Source of the DNA: Melastoma dodecandrum
Lineage: Eukaryota; Streptophyta; Magnoliopsida; Myrtales; Melastomataceae
Reading direction: 5' to 3'
DNA length: 64,000 bases
NCBI GenBank assembly: GCA_029817715.1
Contig: JARUPY010000251.1
Location: 160,467-224,466 of the forward strand
The translations under genes and the position numbers were made by a program. The notes beneath the pieces are model-generated. The model was not told the origin of the DNA. It did no database searches and worked only from the letters and a program-made list of their open reading frames with translations. Every line of letters begins with the position of its first letter. Position 1 is the stretch's first letter. Shown one piece after another: positions 23,263-35,161 of this stretch.

Positions 23263-24379
23263 AAGTGGGGTCAAGCCTCCGTAGCCACAATTTTATAAAC
23301 GTCTTTTTATCTTTGGGTCAATTATTTTGTTAATGATATTTGTAGTGTTAATAACTACTTGTGATATTTTACTTCAAAAAAGTACTTCTGATTTTCGGGA
23401 AATGATAGGAAACAAGCGGTATTACGTTAACTAATTCATCATAAAAATATCGATGAGAAAAAGTAAAAATTTAACAGCTTAAACTGTCACATAAAAAATT
23501 TATATAAAAAATTGCTTGATGATATTGGAATACGTGAAATTCGTAATTTCTTTTCGGAATTTAGATGCATATCTCACATTAATTAGAAATAATTATAATC
23601 ACGTTAATTTCATTTAGAGCTACTAATTTCACGTGTCTCGTGTCGTAAAAGTTACTTCAAACACAGGAAATAGCATATATTTAACTAATTTCACGTGTCT
23701 CGTGTAGTAAAAGTTACTTCAAACACAGGAAATAGCATATATTTAACTGATCGTGTTTAAATGACAAATTTTACAACCGACTCAATTTAATAACGTGTTG
23801 TGCTTGTCAACTTATTAAAAATTATAAAAAATATTATTTATGTATATATATAGTGTAAAATAATTTTACTATAATGAAAACTTATAACATTTTTTTTATT
23901 TTAATTCCATTAATTTAGTAATGTCAAATGGAGCAAACTATCTCGTACTAGTAAAAAGGAAATACGTTCTACCAAATAAAATAATAACTTAAAAAAAACC
24001 ATATCATGTGATAAGGTTGTCCATCCATAAACGCAGTAAAAGTTAAATTTTCAATGAATACCATTAAGGCGTCTGAAAACCTAATATTTAAATAATTAAA
24101 TTATCATTAATAATTTGTATTTATTACTAATAAGATTTTCTTCCATAAAATCAATTACTTTTTCCCAAAAATTTAACAAAAAATCAAACATAATTTAAAA
24201 TTAGTTTAAACTATTTTAAGATATACTAAACTTGATATACACATAAATGTATTTAATTTGAAAATATATTTTATTATGTTGTGTCATTGGTAAACGAAAA
24301 GATAAGCTAAAAACGAAACTTTTTTAGATATGTGCGTGATTGTATACCCGACTTTCTTTAGCTTTGACTTTGAATATTG
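23263..24379. other. AT-rich spacer containing a 62-bp tandem duplication
   Basis: No gene is seen. The duplication is listed separately. Confidence 0.5.
23624..23747. repeat. Two tandem copies of a 62-bp unit
   Basis: Copies at 23624-23685 and 23686-23747 differ at one visible base (CGTGTCG versus CGTGTAG). Near-identity implies a recent local duplication. Confidence 0.9.
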
Positions 24380-24610
24380 TGTTAAAGTTTGCGTCAGAAA
24401 CAGATCATGTCGAAAATATTTGTCACGAACACTCACTCACAGGGGTTCGGATGTGGTCGCCAGTAATGAAAACAGATGAATTGTATTGATAAACGATGTC
24501 AAACGATGTCTTACAATCAAGGAAAAAACCTTACAGCCATGAAAAGCAAAAGAATTGAAAACTTGAGTGGTGGTAGCGCCGTAGACTTGCTGCTGACGTC
24601 GTGAGTATTT
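24380..24610. repeat. Left copy of a direct repeat of about 200 bp
   Basis: It shares long identical blocks with 25545-25765, including AACGATGTCAAACGATGTCT and GTGGTGGTAGCGCCGTAGAC. With the right copy it may be the ends of a small LTR-type (TRIM-like) element or a segmental duplication. Confidence 0.8.
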
Positions 24611-24910
24611 GTCCTGGAGACATACTCTACGGAAGTATTTGCCCACTCAAGAATTGAAAACTTGAGTGGAGGTTTCATTCTGTAGACATACTCCTCTACG
24701 GGAGATTTTGTCCTACAGACATACTCCTCTATGGGAGGTTTTGTCCTATTGACATACTTCTCTACGGGAGTATTTGTCCTGGAGACATACTCCTCTACGG
24801 GAGGTTTTGTTCTGTTGATATACTCCTCTATGGTAAGTTCGATAGTGGGGACATACTTATCGTCGAGAGTGGGGACATACTCAACGACGGGAGGCTTCGT
24901 ATAGAAACTC
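24605..24910. repeat. Degenerate minisatellite, unit about 35 bp
   Basis: Units contain GACATACTCCTCTACGGGAG followed by a GTTTTGTCCT-like tail. About six to eight imperfect copies occur between the paired direct repeats. Confidence 0.8.
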
Positions 24911-25544
24911 TCTCTTCATCGATATGAATGAGCATTGTTAGAGTAATTATTCACATACCCATTTTCTTTGTAGTCCCCATCTATGAAGTTTTCTACTTGT
25001 GTCGAGACGTTTTTTTTATAACAAAAGAGCTGGGCTGCTTGACTCTATTGGCTCTAGAAGGATACTTGTTGACAAAAAACTCTCCCTATGCCAATGATGG
25101 GAAGCATAATTTGAGTATCGATCTTCGTCCCAGTCTTCTTCGTCGTCTTCGTAGACTTGATTCGAACCAATCATTCACGTAGACTCGTCACGAAACCATT
25201 CCTAATTTTTGTATTCGTGGTATGGACTTTCGTAGAGATACCTGTTTTTTTCTATAAATGACATCTGGTACAATTTATTTCACGAATGAGTTCACTCTAT
25301 AGACAGAGTGGTCTACAACGGGTGTCACGTAGAAACTTTCTCTTCGTGGCTATTCCAGTCTATTGGGACCAGGCGGCCGAGAGAAAGAAGGTCTAATGGG
25401 GAACAATTTCTCTCCGGAGAGTTCGTACATATCCGTATCACCTTGATTGGTGTTTCCCCATATATAGTTTCTAGTATTTCTGCCATTTTAAATGGTCAAT
25501 TGCTTCGCTCCCACTGTGGTCGCCAAAAACGTGTTAGCGTCGGA
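24911..25544. other. Sequence between the paired direct repeats, no gene
   Basis: The frames at 24928-25182 and 25308-25646 show no domain. Confidence 0.4.
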
Positions 25545-25765
25545 AACGGATTGCGTCGGAAACGGATTACGTTAGAAATATTTGGCACGAACACTCACAA
25601 GGGTTCGAATGTGGTCGGAGTAATGGATACAGATGAATTGTATTAATAAACGATGTCAAACGATGTCTTACAATCAAGGAAAAAACCTTACATGCATGAA
25701 AAGCGAAAGAATTTAAAACTTGAGTGGTGGTAGCGCCGTAGACTTGCTGCTGACGCGGTGAACTT
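25545..25765. repeat. Right copy of the direct repeat of about 200 bp
   Basis: Partner of 24380-24610 in the same orientation. A further internal duplication (GTCGGAAACGGATT) lies at its left edge near 25540. Confidence 0.8.
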
Positions 25766-27502
25766 GTGGACTAGAGCGGTGGAATCTGAACTCTGGTGGT
25801 GTGATGGACGGGGGGTGTGGACGATGGTAGAAATGATTTTGGAAACCAAGGGCCCTACGAGCTCACTCTAGCGGTGGAAGGGGAACCAAGGGCCCTACGA
25901 GCTCACCCTGGTTTGGACGAAGATTGGGAATCGAACGCTAGAAGGTTGAGACTGAGAGCTTTAAACAATCAATGCACTTTTTGCCCTTAGATGATTGTCC
26001 TGTTTTTTCTAAAAGATCTTCTGAACTCAGGGCACCATGTTTCCGAGATTTTTTCTCCATCAGAATATTAATGGGAATGTGGCCCCATAACTACTTTTTC
26101 AAAAATCTTGGAGTTAAGATCTTTTCTAGTCTTTGTATACTATAACCCTTTGTAGACTTAATACTTTTCCCAGCGAGTTCGCATAACTGTGGGCTTGCAA
26201 ATACTCTTACAGACCTTTAGACTCATGGGCTTCCCATCGTAGACTTACCGTTGATAAGTGAAATGGCTTTATGAGTTCCTCATAAAATGTGTTTGAATTT
26301 ATTATCTTCTCGTAATTAGGCCTAAAATTTCTTACATATCATCGGTTAACAGTCACTTTATCTCATTACGTATCTATTCAACGAATCTAGAGTTTATATA
26401 CAGATCACCACGCTTCAGCAGCGATCTCACTTATAGTCATAAAATTCGGAATTATTTTTAACAAATTAAAATTCCAAGCGGCACAGTGGTTTTCCTTTCT
26501 TTATTCAATTAATTTGATCCGAAATTATCAATTGTGATATCCAAATATACATACACACGAATAATATTTGTCTACACATTAAGAACATGAATATGCGGAC
26601 ACAATTCCCTAAATGGTGGCGTTACCACCTAAGGAAAGCCCAAAGACCAAACTGTGTTAGTATCAAGTTATTTAAATTACCAGTCGTAATGATATTTCCT
26701 TTTCATTTCATAATATTATTTCCTGGGTTTTGTAATCTAAAGAATTTTAGTTATACCAACCCAATCCTCAAAGATTATATAAATTCAATTTATTTTAATA
26801 CACATCCACATTTGTAAAAGCCACATCTATCTTGTGATTTGGTTAGCGTGGGTTTACTATGGATTAAAAAAAAGGTGTGATTTCCTAGTCTATTTTTTTT
26901 TTAATTTAATATAAATCACCAGTAGATAATCTCGCTTCAGATTTTAGAAAATCAAATTTTGCCGTGCCCGGCAGGGGGAAACGGGAAATTATGTATTTTT
27001 AAATTTGTTAACTTGCTAAAATATTAACAGATACTTCATTTAATAAATAATTTCCTAATGTTAATTTGAAATAACTTCTTGGGAAAGGTCCCCCCAAAAC
27101 CATCTTCTAGTTGTAGGTTTGTTTGTTTCCATTTAGGAATTTCTTCGATAAATATTTTTTCAATTTGTTACCCGGGGGTGGGGGCGAATGTTATCATTTT
27201 CCTGTTTTAGATTTCTGAGCGGTTTAATTTAAATTTATTTATGACAATGATACAATTTATTTATTTGACAAAAACATTGGTGGGCGAGTAGTATAAAGAC
27301 AGCCTAATTATATCACATACAACTCTAGAGCTCTGATGTTCCCTACATTAAAAGAATAACAGTCAAACTTATTATACATAATTATTTTATCTCTAATCAC
27401 GAGATTAGCTAGCAACCTTGCCATACAGTCCCAATTCTAAAAAGTATCTCTACCTTCATTCATTCACAACTGTTGAGTAATAATAGCCAATCAATTCCTG
27501 AT
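25766..27502. other. AT-rich spacer, no supported gene
   Basis: It contains a local duplication of CCAAGGGCCCTACGAGCTCA at about 25847-25910. Nothing else is recognisable. Confidence 0.5.
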
Positions 27503-28600
27503 GAAGTTTATAGCTTTAAATATGGTCGAGCTTTTTTTCTGTCAACATTTTACTTTGTTATGTAAAAATGTCCGCAACTATGTGTTGTACCTTTTTCCTA
27601 GCAACGGCATTACACCTTATCTTGATGTTACAATCCTACCTGGACAAAAAATCACAAAGTCGGATAAAATATGCCATATCGACTGGGTGTCCGATGTGAC
27701 ACTATTAAGTGTTCAAATTAAAAAAAGTTGATGTCCCATTATTGTTTCTTCCCCAAAACCTAACCGTAATTATTTCCCCAAATGTTAGCGAAAGCGATTA
27801 GGGTTTAGCAAGGCGGATGTGGTGGGGCTCTAGGTCTGGAGGTGGAAGGCGGATATGGGGCTCCAGGTCTCAAGGGGGGAGGCGGATGTGGTCGGGCTCC
27901 AGGTCTCACAGGTGGAGGTGGAGGTGGTGGGGCTCCAGGTCTCGCGGGCGAAGGTGGAGGGGGTGGTGCTCCAGGTCTCGGGGGTGGAGGTGGAGGGGAT
28001 GGTGCTCAAGGAGGAGGAGGTGGCAAAGGTGGTGAGACTCATGCCTCAAAGGTGGAGAAGGAGGCAGAGATGGTGAGACTCCATGCTTTATAGGCGGAGG
28101 AGGCGGCGGAGGAGGTGTAACTCCATGTCTTGCAAGTGGTGGAGGAGACGGAGGCGGCGGCGACGGGGGTAGAGATGGTGAGACTTCATGTCTTGTAAGT
28201 GGAGGAGGAGGTGGTGGAGGCGGCAATGGTACCGAATTTGCAAAGAAGGCAATTGAGGTTAGGTTTGGGGAAAATAAATTTGGGGAAGAAACAGTCATGG
28301 GACATTTAACTTTTTTTTTTTAATTTGAACACTTAATAGTGCCACATCGAAAACCCAGTTATACTCCTCATTGATGTTGTGGGACGTGGCATATTTTATC
28401 CGACGATGTGGTATTTTGTCTAGGTAGGATTGCCACATCAAGATACACATAGTCAGCCATTACTGCCACGTCAAAATAAGGCGTAACATCGTTACGAATT
28501 GGCTAGAAAAAAAGGTACAACACATAGTTGCGGATATTTTCATATAACAAAGTAAAATATGGACAAAAAATGAAGTTCGACGGCTACAAACTTATATTTT
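27503..28600. mobile_element. Long-TIR foldback element (Mutator/Pack-MULE-like) with GC-rich cargo
   Basis: Sequence from about 27503 to 27785 reappears as an inverted copy at about 28600 to 28250. Shared blocks include CATTTTACTTTGTTAT, GCAACTATGTGTTGTACC, TCGGATAAAATATGCCA, CACTATTAAGTGTTCAAATT and a closing TTTCTTCCCC. Arms of about 280-350 bp are typical of Mutator-like elements. Between them lies a GC-rich, repeat-built block (27800-28245). No transposase is present. The outer ends and target duplication could not be fixed by eye. Confidence 0.75.
27800..28245. repeat. Cargo of the foldback element: Gly/Pro-type coding-like minisatellite
   Basis: Units of GGTGGAGGTGGAGG plus GCTCCAGGTCTC repeat with small changes. 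On the plus strand one frame reads a glycine-rich protein (GGGGAPGL units). On the minus strand 28298-27906 reads a proline-rich protein (PPPPPP plus RHGV/RHEV units). It resembles a captured piece of a glycine-rich or extensin-like gene, but low-complexity DNA can give such frames by chance. No start, splice or promoter evidence supports expression. Confidence 0.5.
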
Positions 28601-30111
28601 GCCTTATTTTTATGTTCTTTCTCACCGACATCAATAATTGCCAAATCTTTGGTCTCAACCAATAATTTATCAATATTAATTGATGTCATACTTTTGTTAG
28701 TTGCATCGGGTATCAGATTGAATCATTTTAAAATAAAAATCCTTTCAATTAGCTGAGAGAGATCTCTCAACAGAGAATCACACCACACGCACGCCAAAAA
28801 GTGTGGCGAATACAATTTTTCTGTTGTCATTTCTTTCGCTGAAATCATGGGGAAGGATGTGGATGACTATTTAGTGATGAAAGAAAAAAAATCTTATTAT
28901 CAGATCATTTATAATAATACAAAGAAAATGCTAGAAAAAAGGGCGACCGTCCACCGGCTTGATGGGTGGAAAGGGGAGAAATACAATCCCTTCCTAATCC
29001 GGATTTTGCCATCTCCCGTCACAGCGCCACGTAGAAACAGACACCTGCCGGTTCCCAACACCACCCCTTCTCTCCCCGGCTCAAGGGACGGGGTGAAAGC
29101 TAGGCTCCAGGGAAGAAGGAATAAACACGCGATTCCCCCACCCCTCACACTTAACCCTCCCCCCCCACCCCGCGTGCGTTTGCCCCTATTTCTTTCTTCC
29201 TTCTTCGATTCCTTCCCCTTCCTCCCTCTTCTTTTTCCTACATTCCTCCCCCCCCCCCCCCGCCCGTTTCCCTCTCCATCCCTCGTTTCCAATTGAATCC
29301 TCCTCCTCCTCCTCCTCCTCCTCCTCGTCTTCCCTTCCTTTCAGTAATATTTCGCACTCGCCGCCTCCTCCCCCACATGGCTTAGGATTTTCGGGATAAG
29401 CAGACGGTTTCGGTCTAAGAGGTGGACGAAGAAGGAGGAGGAAGAAGAAGGGGGGGAGGGCGCAGGTGGTGTTTTTTGTCCTCTTTCCTTTGGGTGGATT
29501 TGAGTTATGGGTCTGGGAGATTCGGCTCCGGGATGAATTGGGTTTCTCTCCTTTTGCGTTCGATTTGGATTGATCTTGATATAGGGGAGGAGAAGTCGTC
29601 GTAGCCCTGGGTTATATGATCCCTAATTCTTTTGATTCTTTCTTGAGGGTATTTGGTCTTGTGATCTTGTCTAGTTCCTCTCCCCCCCACCTCCTTCCAA
29701 TGTTCCATTGATTCTTTCGTTTCTGGGTTCTCTTTCTTTGGTGTACATCTGAGCTCTGTACATAAATTTAGGATTGCGGCCTCCCTCTCTCTTTTGTTCG
29801 TCTCGTTAACAGTGGGGGGGTTGTGTTGCTGCTGATTATGATTTCTCCGAGAATCCCCGTGAAGTTTTTGATGCGTTATTTTTAGTTCGCCATCTAAAAT
29901 CGAGGGTTTCCCCTTTTGGCTCTCTCTCTCTCGCCTTCCTGAACTTTTCCCGCCCTTTTCCTTCTTCCTTTGAGAAAAATCAAGAAGAAAAAAGATTGTC
30001 CCTTTCTCTTTTCTTCCTAAATTCCTCTCAAAAACCCAAAAAAAGCCTAATAGGTATCTAGTAGATTTTACTTAGAAAAGCCTCTTCTTTTCGGTGGATT
30101 TGCGGCGAAAC
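28601..30111. promoter_or_regulatory. Upstream region of SKIP14, with CT-rich leader tract
   Basis: 29165-29262 is C-rich, including a 14-C run at 29248-29261. 29298-29326 is a CTC/TCC trinucleotide repeat, common in plant 5' leaders. The frame at 28847-29296 is low-complexity and not called. Transcription start and any leader intron cannot be placed from sequence alone. Confidence 0.4.
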
Positions 30112-32331
30112 ATGACGTTGAATTTCTCTAGTAGGGCGATATTCCCGTCACAGATGTCGGAGGATCTGTTGGTGTCACCCATTAGGCTCGGCGATGGGGG
30201 CATTGTTAATGAGGGCATTGCGGAGAATACCTGTCTCTGCAAGGGAGGCGTTGATTACTGCACATGTAGTTCAGAGGGTAGCAGTTGCAGTTGTTGTCAA
30301 GATTCGGATGTTTCTGATTTCTTGCCTGCGGATCCTTTCGGGATGGACATAAGTTCTACGTTTACGGCTATCACTGGGTGGCTAGAGGATCTTGAGATGA
30401 ATAATGCTGGTCATGTGGGTGATGTTGGTGCTGGCATGGATGGGGGAGACCATCCATTCTTTGCGGGGCTGAACCTTTTGTGGAACAATGCAATGGCAAT
30501 GAAGTTCCAGCCTTTACATGCATTTGGTGTGTACCCTGATTTCGTGGGTGTGCAGAACCAGTCTGAAGATTTAGAGCGCAGCTCAGTAGTAGGGATTGCT
30601 GGGTGTGCAATTGATTTTAGGGAAGCCAATGGCGCTTCCTTGTTTGGCGGCAGTTTAGGATTAGGAAACGTGTACATGGGGTCTTATGATTGTTCTGATA
30701 GTAGGATTTTACCATCTTCTGTTGGCCAAGATTCCAGAAGTACGTCTGGGTATCCCAGCATCGGATCATTTGGTGAGTCAGTTGGATGTACGAAGCAGGA
30801 TGATGCTATTTTTGTATCCCCAGCTGTCAACGATGATCTCCCCAATTACTGTTGTGAAACAAGGGGAAACTCTTGTATTGAAGCCAGCAGTCGTTTTGAG
30901 AATTCTAGTGGTGGTTATTCTGCTGGAAACGATGGAACTCATTACGCTCTGTATCTATCACTTGGCTATCTGGGGTTGCGAGATCTTCTGTCTGTTGAGA
31001 GGGTTTGCAAGTCAGTTCATTCAGCTGTCCGGACAGAGAACTCTCTGTGGAGGAGTTTACATGTTCATCAACCGCTGAATGAGAAGATCACCGACGAAGT
31101 TCTTCTGCACTTAACTGGTAGAGCGCAAGGTAAATTGGAATGCCTGAGCCTTGTAGAATGCCCGAGGATCACTGATGATGGTCTTAAACGTGTCCTGGAA
31201 AGAAATCCCAATCTAAGCAAGGTTAGTTTTCCTGGCAGTTTGGCAGACATGTCGTATGTATGCCCTTTTCTGCGCCTAGTTATTATTATATTAATAGATA
31301 ATCTCTAGCAATATTCTTTGTTCCCTATGGAGTTTTTGGTTTAATATGAAGTGGAGTACATAGGACTCTTGTTGCTTGTTGGGACGACATGAGTCTGATC
31401 TGAATATGTTTCGGATTATGGAGTCTCTTGACTGCTTCTAGGTATTGTTCCCTCAATGATGTGTTGGGAAAATGGTTTCCTTGATTGAGTCTGATCTGAA
31501 TATGTTTCGGATTATGGAGTCTCTTGTTGCTGTTGACTCTGGATGTGAGAAGTTAGGTGTTTTCTATGAGTAAGGATGGATCTTTTCGTGCGCTTTTGTT
31601 GCAACTGGCTCCAGATGATTTATTGGCCTGCCCCCACTTGTTAGGACTAGAATCTATAACAAGACATTCCACATCTTGATATTGATCCAATTAATGAAAA
31701 ATGTCCACCAATTGGCTTAAATATCATGTTTTCTACGTGAGTTTAATCTGCTGTCTTATCGGCTTCACAGCTCTCTGTACCTGGCTGTACAAGATTAAGC
31801 ATTCTCGGTCTCCTGGAAAGCTTGAGGACATTGAAGCTTTCGGGAACACTTCAGTTGAAGCATGTTCGGATAGGCGGGATTTATGGAGTGACAGAGGAGC
31901 AGTTTGATGAGCTGAAGTCGTTATTGGGCACGGAGGGTGAAAAGCGGCTGGGGGACAACAAACCACATTTCTATCGGAGGGGGAATCTGTACTTGCCCTG
32001 TCAGGATAACCGAGTTATCGACATCGAAATGTGCCCAAGGTGTGAGAAGGCAAGGTTGGTGTACGACTGCCCGGATGAGGCTTGCATGGTGAAAGATGCT
32101 GTCAGTCAGGCATGCCGGGCATGCACATTGTGCATCGCGCGGTGCATTCAGTGCGGCCGGTGCATAAGTGACACAGAATATGAGGAGACCTTCTGCTTGG
32201 AGCTTCTCTGCTCTAATTGCTCGAATGAGGAATTTAGGAAGAACCCACAGATTGCTGGGAGAAATGTCTCTGATGGTTTGGATGTGGAGCCTCAAGCTGA
32301 TGGTATTTTGCATGTCGTGGCTGAAGTGTGA
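30112..32331 (+). CDS. SKIP14: F-box protein SKIP14-like, two exons (30112-31221, 31771-32331)
   Basis: Splicing AAG|GTTAGT at 31221/31222 to TTCACAG|CTC at 31770/31771 keeps the frame and gives 556 residues. I chose the ATG at 30112; an upstream in-frame TTG is not a start. The N-terminus (FSSRAIFPSQMSEDLLVSP, then DFLPADPFGMDIS and TGWLEDLE) is characteristic of SKIP14. An F-box-like region lies near residues 278-320 (LGYLGLRDLLSVERVCKSV), followed by leucine-rich repeats (CLSLVECPRITDDGL). The Cys-rich tail near residues 455-520 has repeated CXXC pairs (MCPRC, ACRACTLC, CIQCGRC). The protein is expected to bind a SKP1-type adaptor and act as a substrate receptor in an SCF ubiquitin ligase. 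The substrate is unknown. It converges with MAD2, 480 bp apart. Confidence 0.92.
31390..31526. repeat. Perfect 41-bp direct repeat inside the SKIP14 intron
   Basis: 31390-31430 and 31486-31526 are identical and begin TGAGTCTGATCTGAATATGT. They are separated by 55 bp within the 549-bp intron. Confidence 0.9.
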
Positions 32332-32811
32332 AAAGTGCTACAGGTCTGTGCATTTGCTATTTATGTAGTTTGAAGGATACTGAGATCATATCTCTTCCAT
32401 TTCCTTGTTCGTGGTCTTGTGAATTTAGATTCGGGAACACTGGAAAACTTAAAGGACTGAACGTCATCGGGGGATGGATGTGGAGCTTATAGCGCCTGAA
32501 CCAGAAAAATTGGCGTCTCCACAGTATTAGAGCTGGTCCCGACTGAGTAGGAACAATCTGCAGGATATTTTTAGACTTCGGTTTATGCTGATTTGCTGCA
32601 TGGATGATACTTTTGTTTTTTTTTTTGTTTTGGGGGGGGGGGGTTATCAAGGGTAGAAGCATACATTTTATACTTGCACTATTGCACGGAACAACACAAG
32701 GGGATTTGGGCACAATGTTTGCCAAAAAGCAACCCCATCGTCCCAAAATGGATTGAAGTGGTAGATTCACATCTCATACCCGAAAGGCTGGTGCATGGGC
32801 ATCCCGGAGCT
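32332..32811. other. Intergenic region between the convergent SKIP14 and MAD2 stops
   Basis: It must contain both 3' untranslated regions. A T-rich tract runs directly into a 12-G run at 32632-32643. No further gene is seen. Confidence 0.6.
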
Positions 32812-34026
32812 TCATTCTTCATCCCACTCGTCGTCTTTGTATGACACCAGAGTGCCCACCTTATGTATCTGCAGAAGATTTCCCCGGTGTTCAAACTTTG
32901 TGCTATTAAAGCCCATGCTGGATGACGAGAGAAGAGGGCGACGAGGCGCTGCTTACCCTTGTATCGAAAGAGTGCAGCTTAATCATCTGAGGATTAGCTA
33001 TCAGCTTGGGGTCGCTCTCGAACCATGAAAATGGCACAGCCACATCCTTATCGGTGTAAGCCAAAACATCAAAAACGCCTTCAAACAGATACAGAAAGTT
33101 CAAGCTTGTGCCCAATAATCAAAGGAGACGTTATGCGTCGGTAATGAAACGATGGCAATCAAGTGGCTTTACAGGTCTCATCAAGGCAAGGCAAGTAAGT
33201 GATACTCGAGGCAATCTGTCGCATGATTGCCTGGATCTCTCTCATGATTTCCTTATCACTCTTTTCCCTTGAAATCCTGCAAACAAATGATGATCATTTT
33301 ACGAGCTGAACAAGCAGAACACAACACGGGGCAGAACGCAAAAAAACAGAAGGGGGGGCACATCAAAGTTACCCTTTCTCGATGACTTCGGCATCGGTCT
33401 CGATGCAGAAGTTCCACCTCTCGAGGACCTCACCAGTCGCCTTGCTCATTATCACAAGAACAACCCTTTGCAGCTTCCCGGCCTCCAACCATTCTAACTC
33501 GCACAAAAATCAAGTACGTCATCACATTAAGGTCAAGGAAATAGCTCAAATAACTCCAGCAAAATGCCCATGAATCAGCTGTTGAAGAGTCGTTTACACT
33601 TCCAGTGATTACCGGAAAGCTGAGAATTTATTTCCGAGAGGAAGGACTTGACACCCTCGTCCTGGGTAAGCAACATCGGGAGGCCATACTTCTTCACCCT
33701 CGAGAAACTCTCCTCAGGATAAACCCCCCGATTGTATAATATACTTGAAAAAGAATCAATGAAACGTCAGCCCAGAAGATGGAAATCAAATCCAGATCCA
33801 GGGAAATATTAACGATCAAAGTCTAGGAATATACCTATTGGCAGCATACCCTGGGAACAGACCCAAAAAGACGGAGAAATCGTCAGAATATGGGACAATA
33901 AACCAGGCAGGGGGAATAGAGACGAGAGGGATTAGGGTTTTGTGGGAAGATACCGAAGAACTCGCTGACGATGGCGGCGGATCCGCGGAGGGTGATGATG
34001 TCCTTGGAGGCAGTCTTGGATGCCAT
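32812..34026 (-). CDS. MAD2: Mitotic spindle checkpoint protein MAD2, seven exons
   Basis: Exons on the minus strand are 34026-33954, 33850-33835, 33743-33613, 33493-33373, 33276-33173, 33078-32957 and 32868-32812. All introns are GT-AG and 88-119 nt long. The spliced frame totals 624 nt, 207 residues, the normal MAD2 length. It begins MASKTASKDIITLRGSAA. Recognisable segments include YNRGVYPEESF, KKYGLPMLLTQDEGVKSF, EKSDKEIMREIQAIMRQI, TYLPCLDET, AYTDKDVAVPFSW and the tail TLVSYKDDEWDEE. The HORMA fold spans essentially the whole protein. MAD2 inhibits CDC20 at unattached kinetochores and so delays anaphase. The second exon is only 16 nt, but it is required to keep the frame and the conserved GYAANS peptide. 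Confidence 0.96.
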
Positions 34027-35161
34027 CGTTGTCGGGCGTTCGGGTGTTAAGTGCGGGCTGTAAGAAGAAGTCGATGTCGTTGGGGATGGAGGATTTCTGA
34101 GGGAAGGAGTTGCAGCGAGAGCGTGTAGAAGAAAGCAGAGAATTTTGAAAGTGAAGAAGACTGGAAAATTGGAAAATGCAGGGTCTTGGGCAGTTTCGTG
34201 TAACGGCTAGTTTTCTTTTATTATTGCTTGGGGGAATCTTCCTAAAATAATAAATAACAAAACAAAACCTCTTATGTGCTTTTGACGGTCATTCTCACTA
34301 ATTTTTTATATAAAAAATTCTTGCTAAAAAACAAAAATTTTCCATATAATTTTATCCTAATTTAACTATATTTTCTACGCATTTATATTTAATCCAATTC
34401 GTTTGTATTATCGGTAAAACTCCATAATATGGTGTATGAGAGTGGTGTTGAAGAAATTATTAACATACAAATTAACTATTTCCATTAACTTTCCAAATTT
34501 GAGTGCATTCCACGGCGTGCTTCATTCCCATCTATCTCGTGTTCAGACATAATAATGGAAATTCTGTTATTTTATCTTTTTAAGACAAAAAATGGAACCT
34601 CCATCTATTTTTTTTCTAATTCTTTGTGCACCTATATAGTATTTCAATATGTCAAAATATGCATGGTATAAAATTTGAACCAACTTTCTGTTTTGGTATT
34701 AACTTAATTTATTATATGATTTTATTATATATTTTTATTTTTATATAAATTTTGGTTAATCTTGTCGCCCAACGAGGCCTCAACATAGTTAGACCCACAT
34801 CTTGTCCAATATAACGCAAATCGTAATAGCCCCCACAACCAATTCATAAGTCAGCATTCATCGATTTTGCACAGTCTTGGCATAATCAATAACTACTACC
34901 GTCAGAGATTCGGCTTCCAAACCCACTTGATCTGATTTCCAAACCCACTTGATCTGATTATCAAAATTATAAACTAGAAAACCCTAAAAGGGAGGCTCTA
35001 ATAATATTCCCTCGGCATTTTTTTTATATTTTTCCTTTTTGGTATATAGATGACACAATCTATTAACGTTCGTTTGGCTTTTTATACATGTCTCATCTCA
35101 TCTTTTTCTTTATGTTTCCCCTCCTTTGCATCTTCACTATCTTTCGCATTAAAAAATGTCA
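34027..35161. promoter_or_regulatory. Upstream region of MAD2 and AT-rich spacer
   Basis: 34027-34250 is the likely promoter and leader side of MAD2; I saw no clear TATA box. A 22-bp tandem duplication (TCCAAACCCACTTGATCTGA...) lies at 34916-34959. The rest is AT-rich with no gene. Confidence 0.4.

Noticed and set aside
28847..29296. 149-codon plus frame and its 127-codon antisense partner before SKIP14
   Set aside because: Low-complexity C/T-rich leader sequence gives both. No domain, no splice support and no conserved start.
30371..31250. Several minus-strand frames under SKIP14 exon 1
   Set aside because: Antisense shadows of a confidently identified coding exon.
31701..31907. 68-codon frame covering the SKIP14 intron end
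   Set aside because: It reads through the intron acceptor in a different frame from exon 2.
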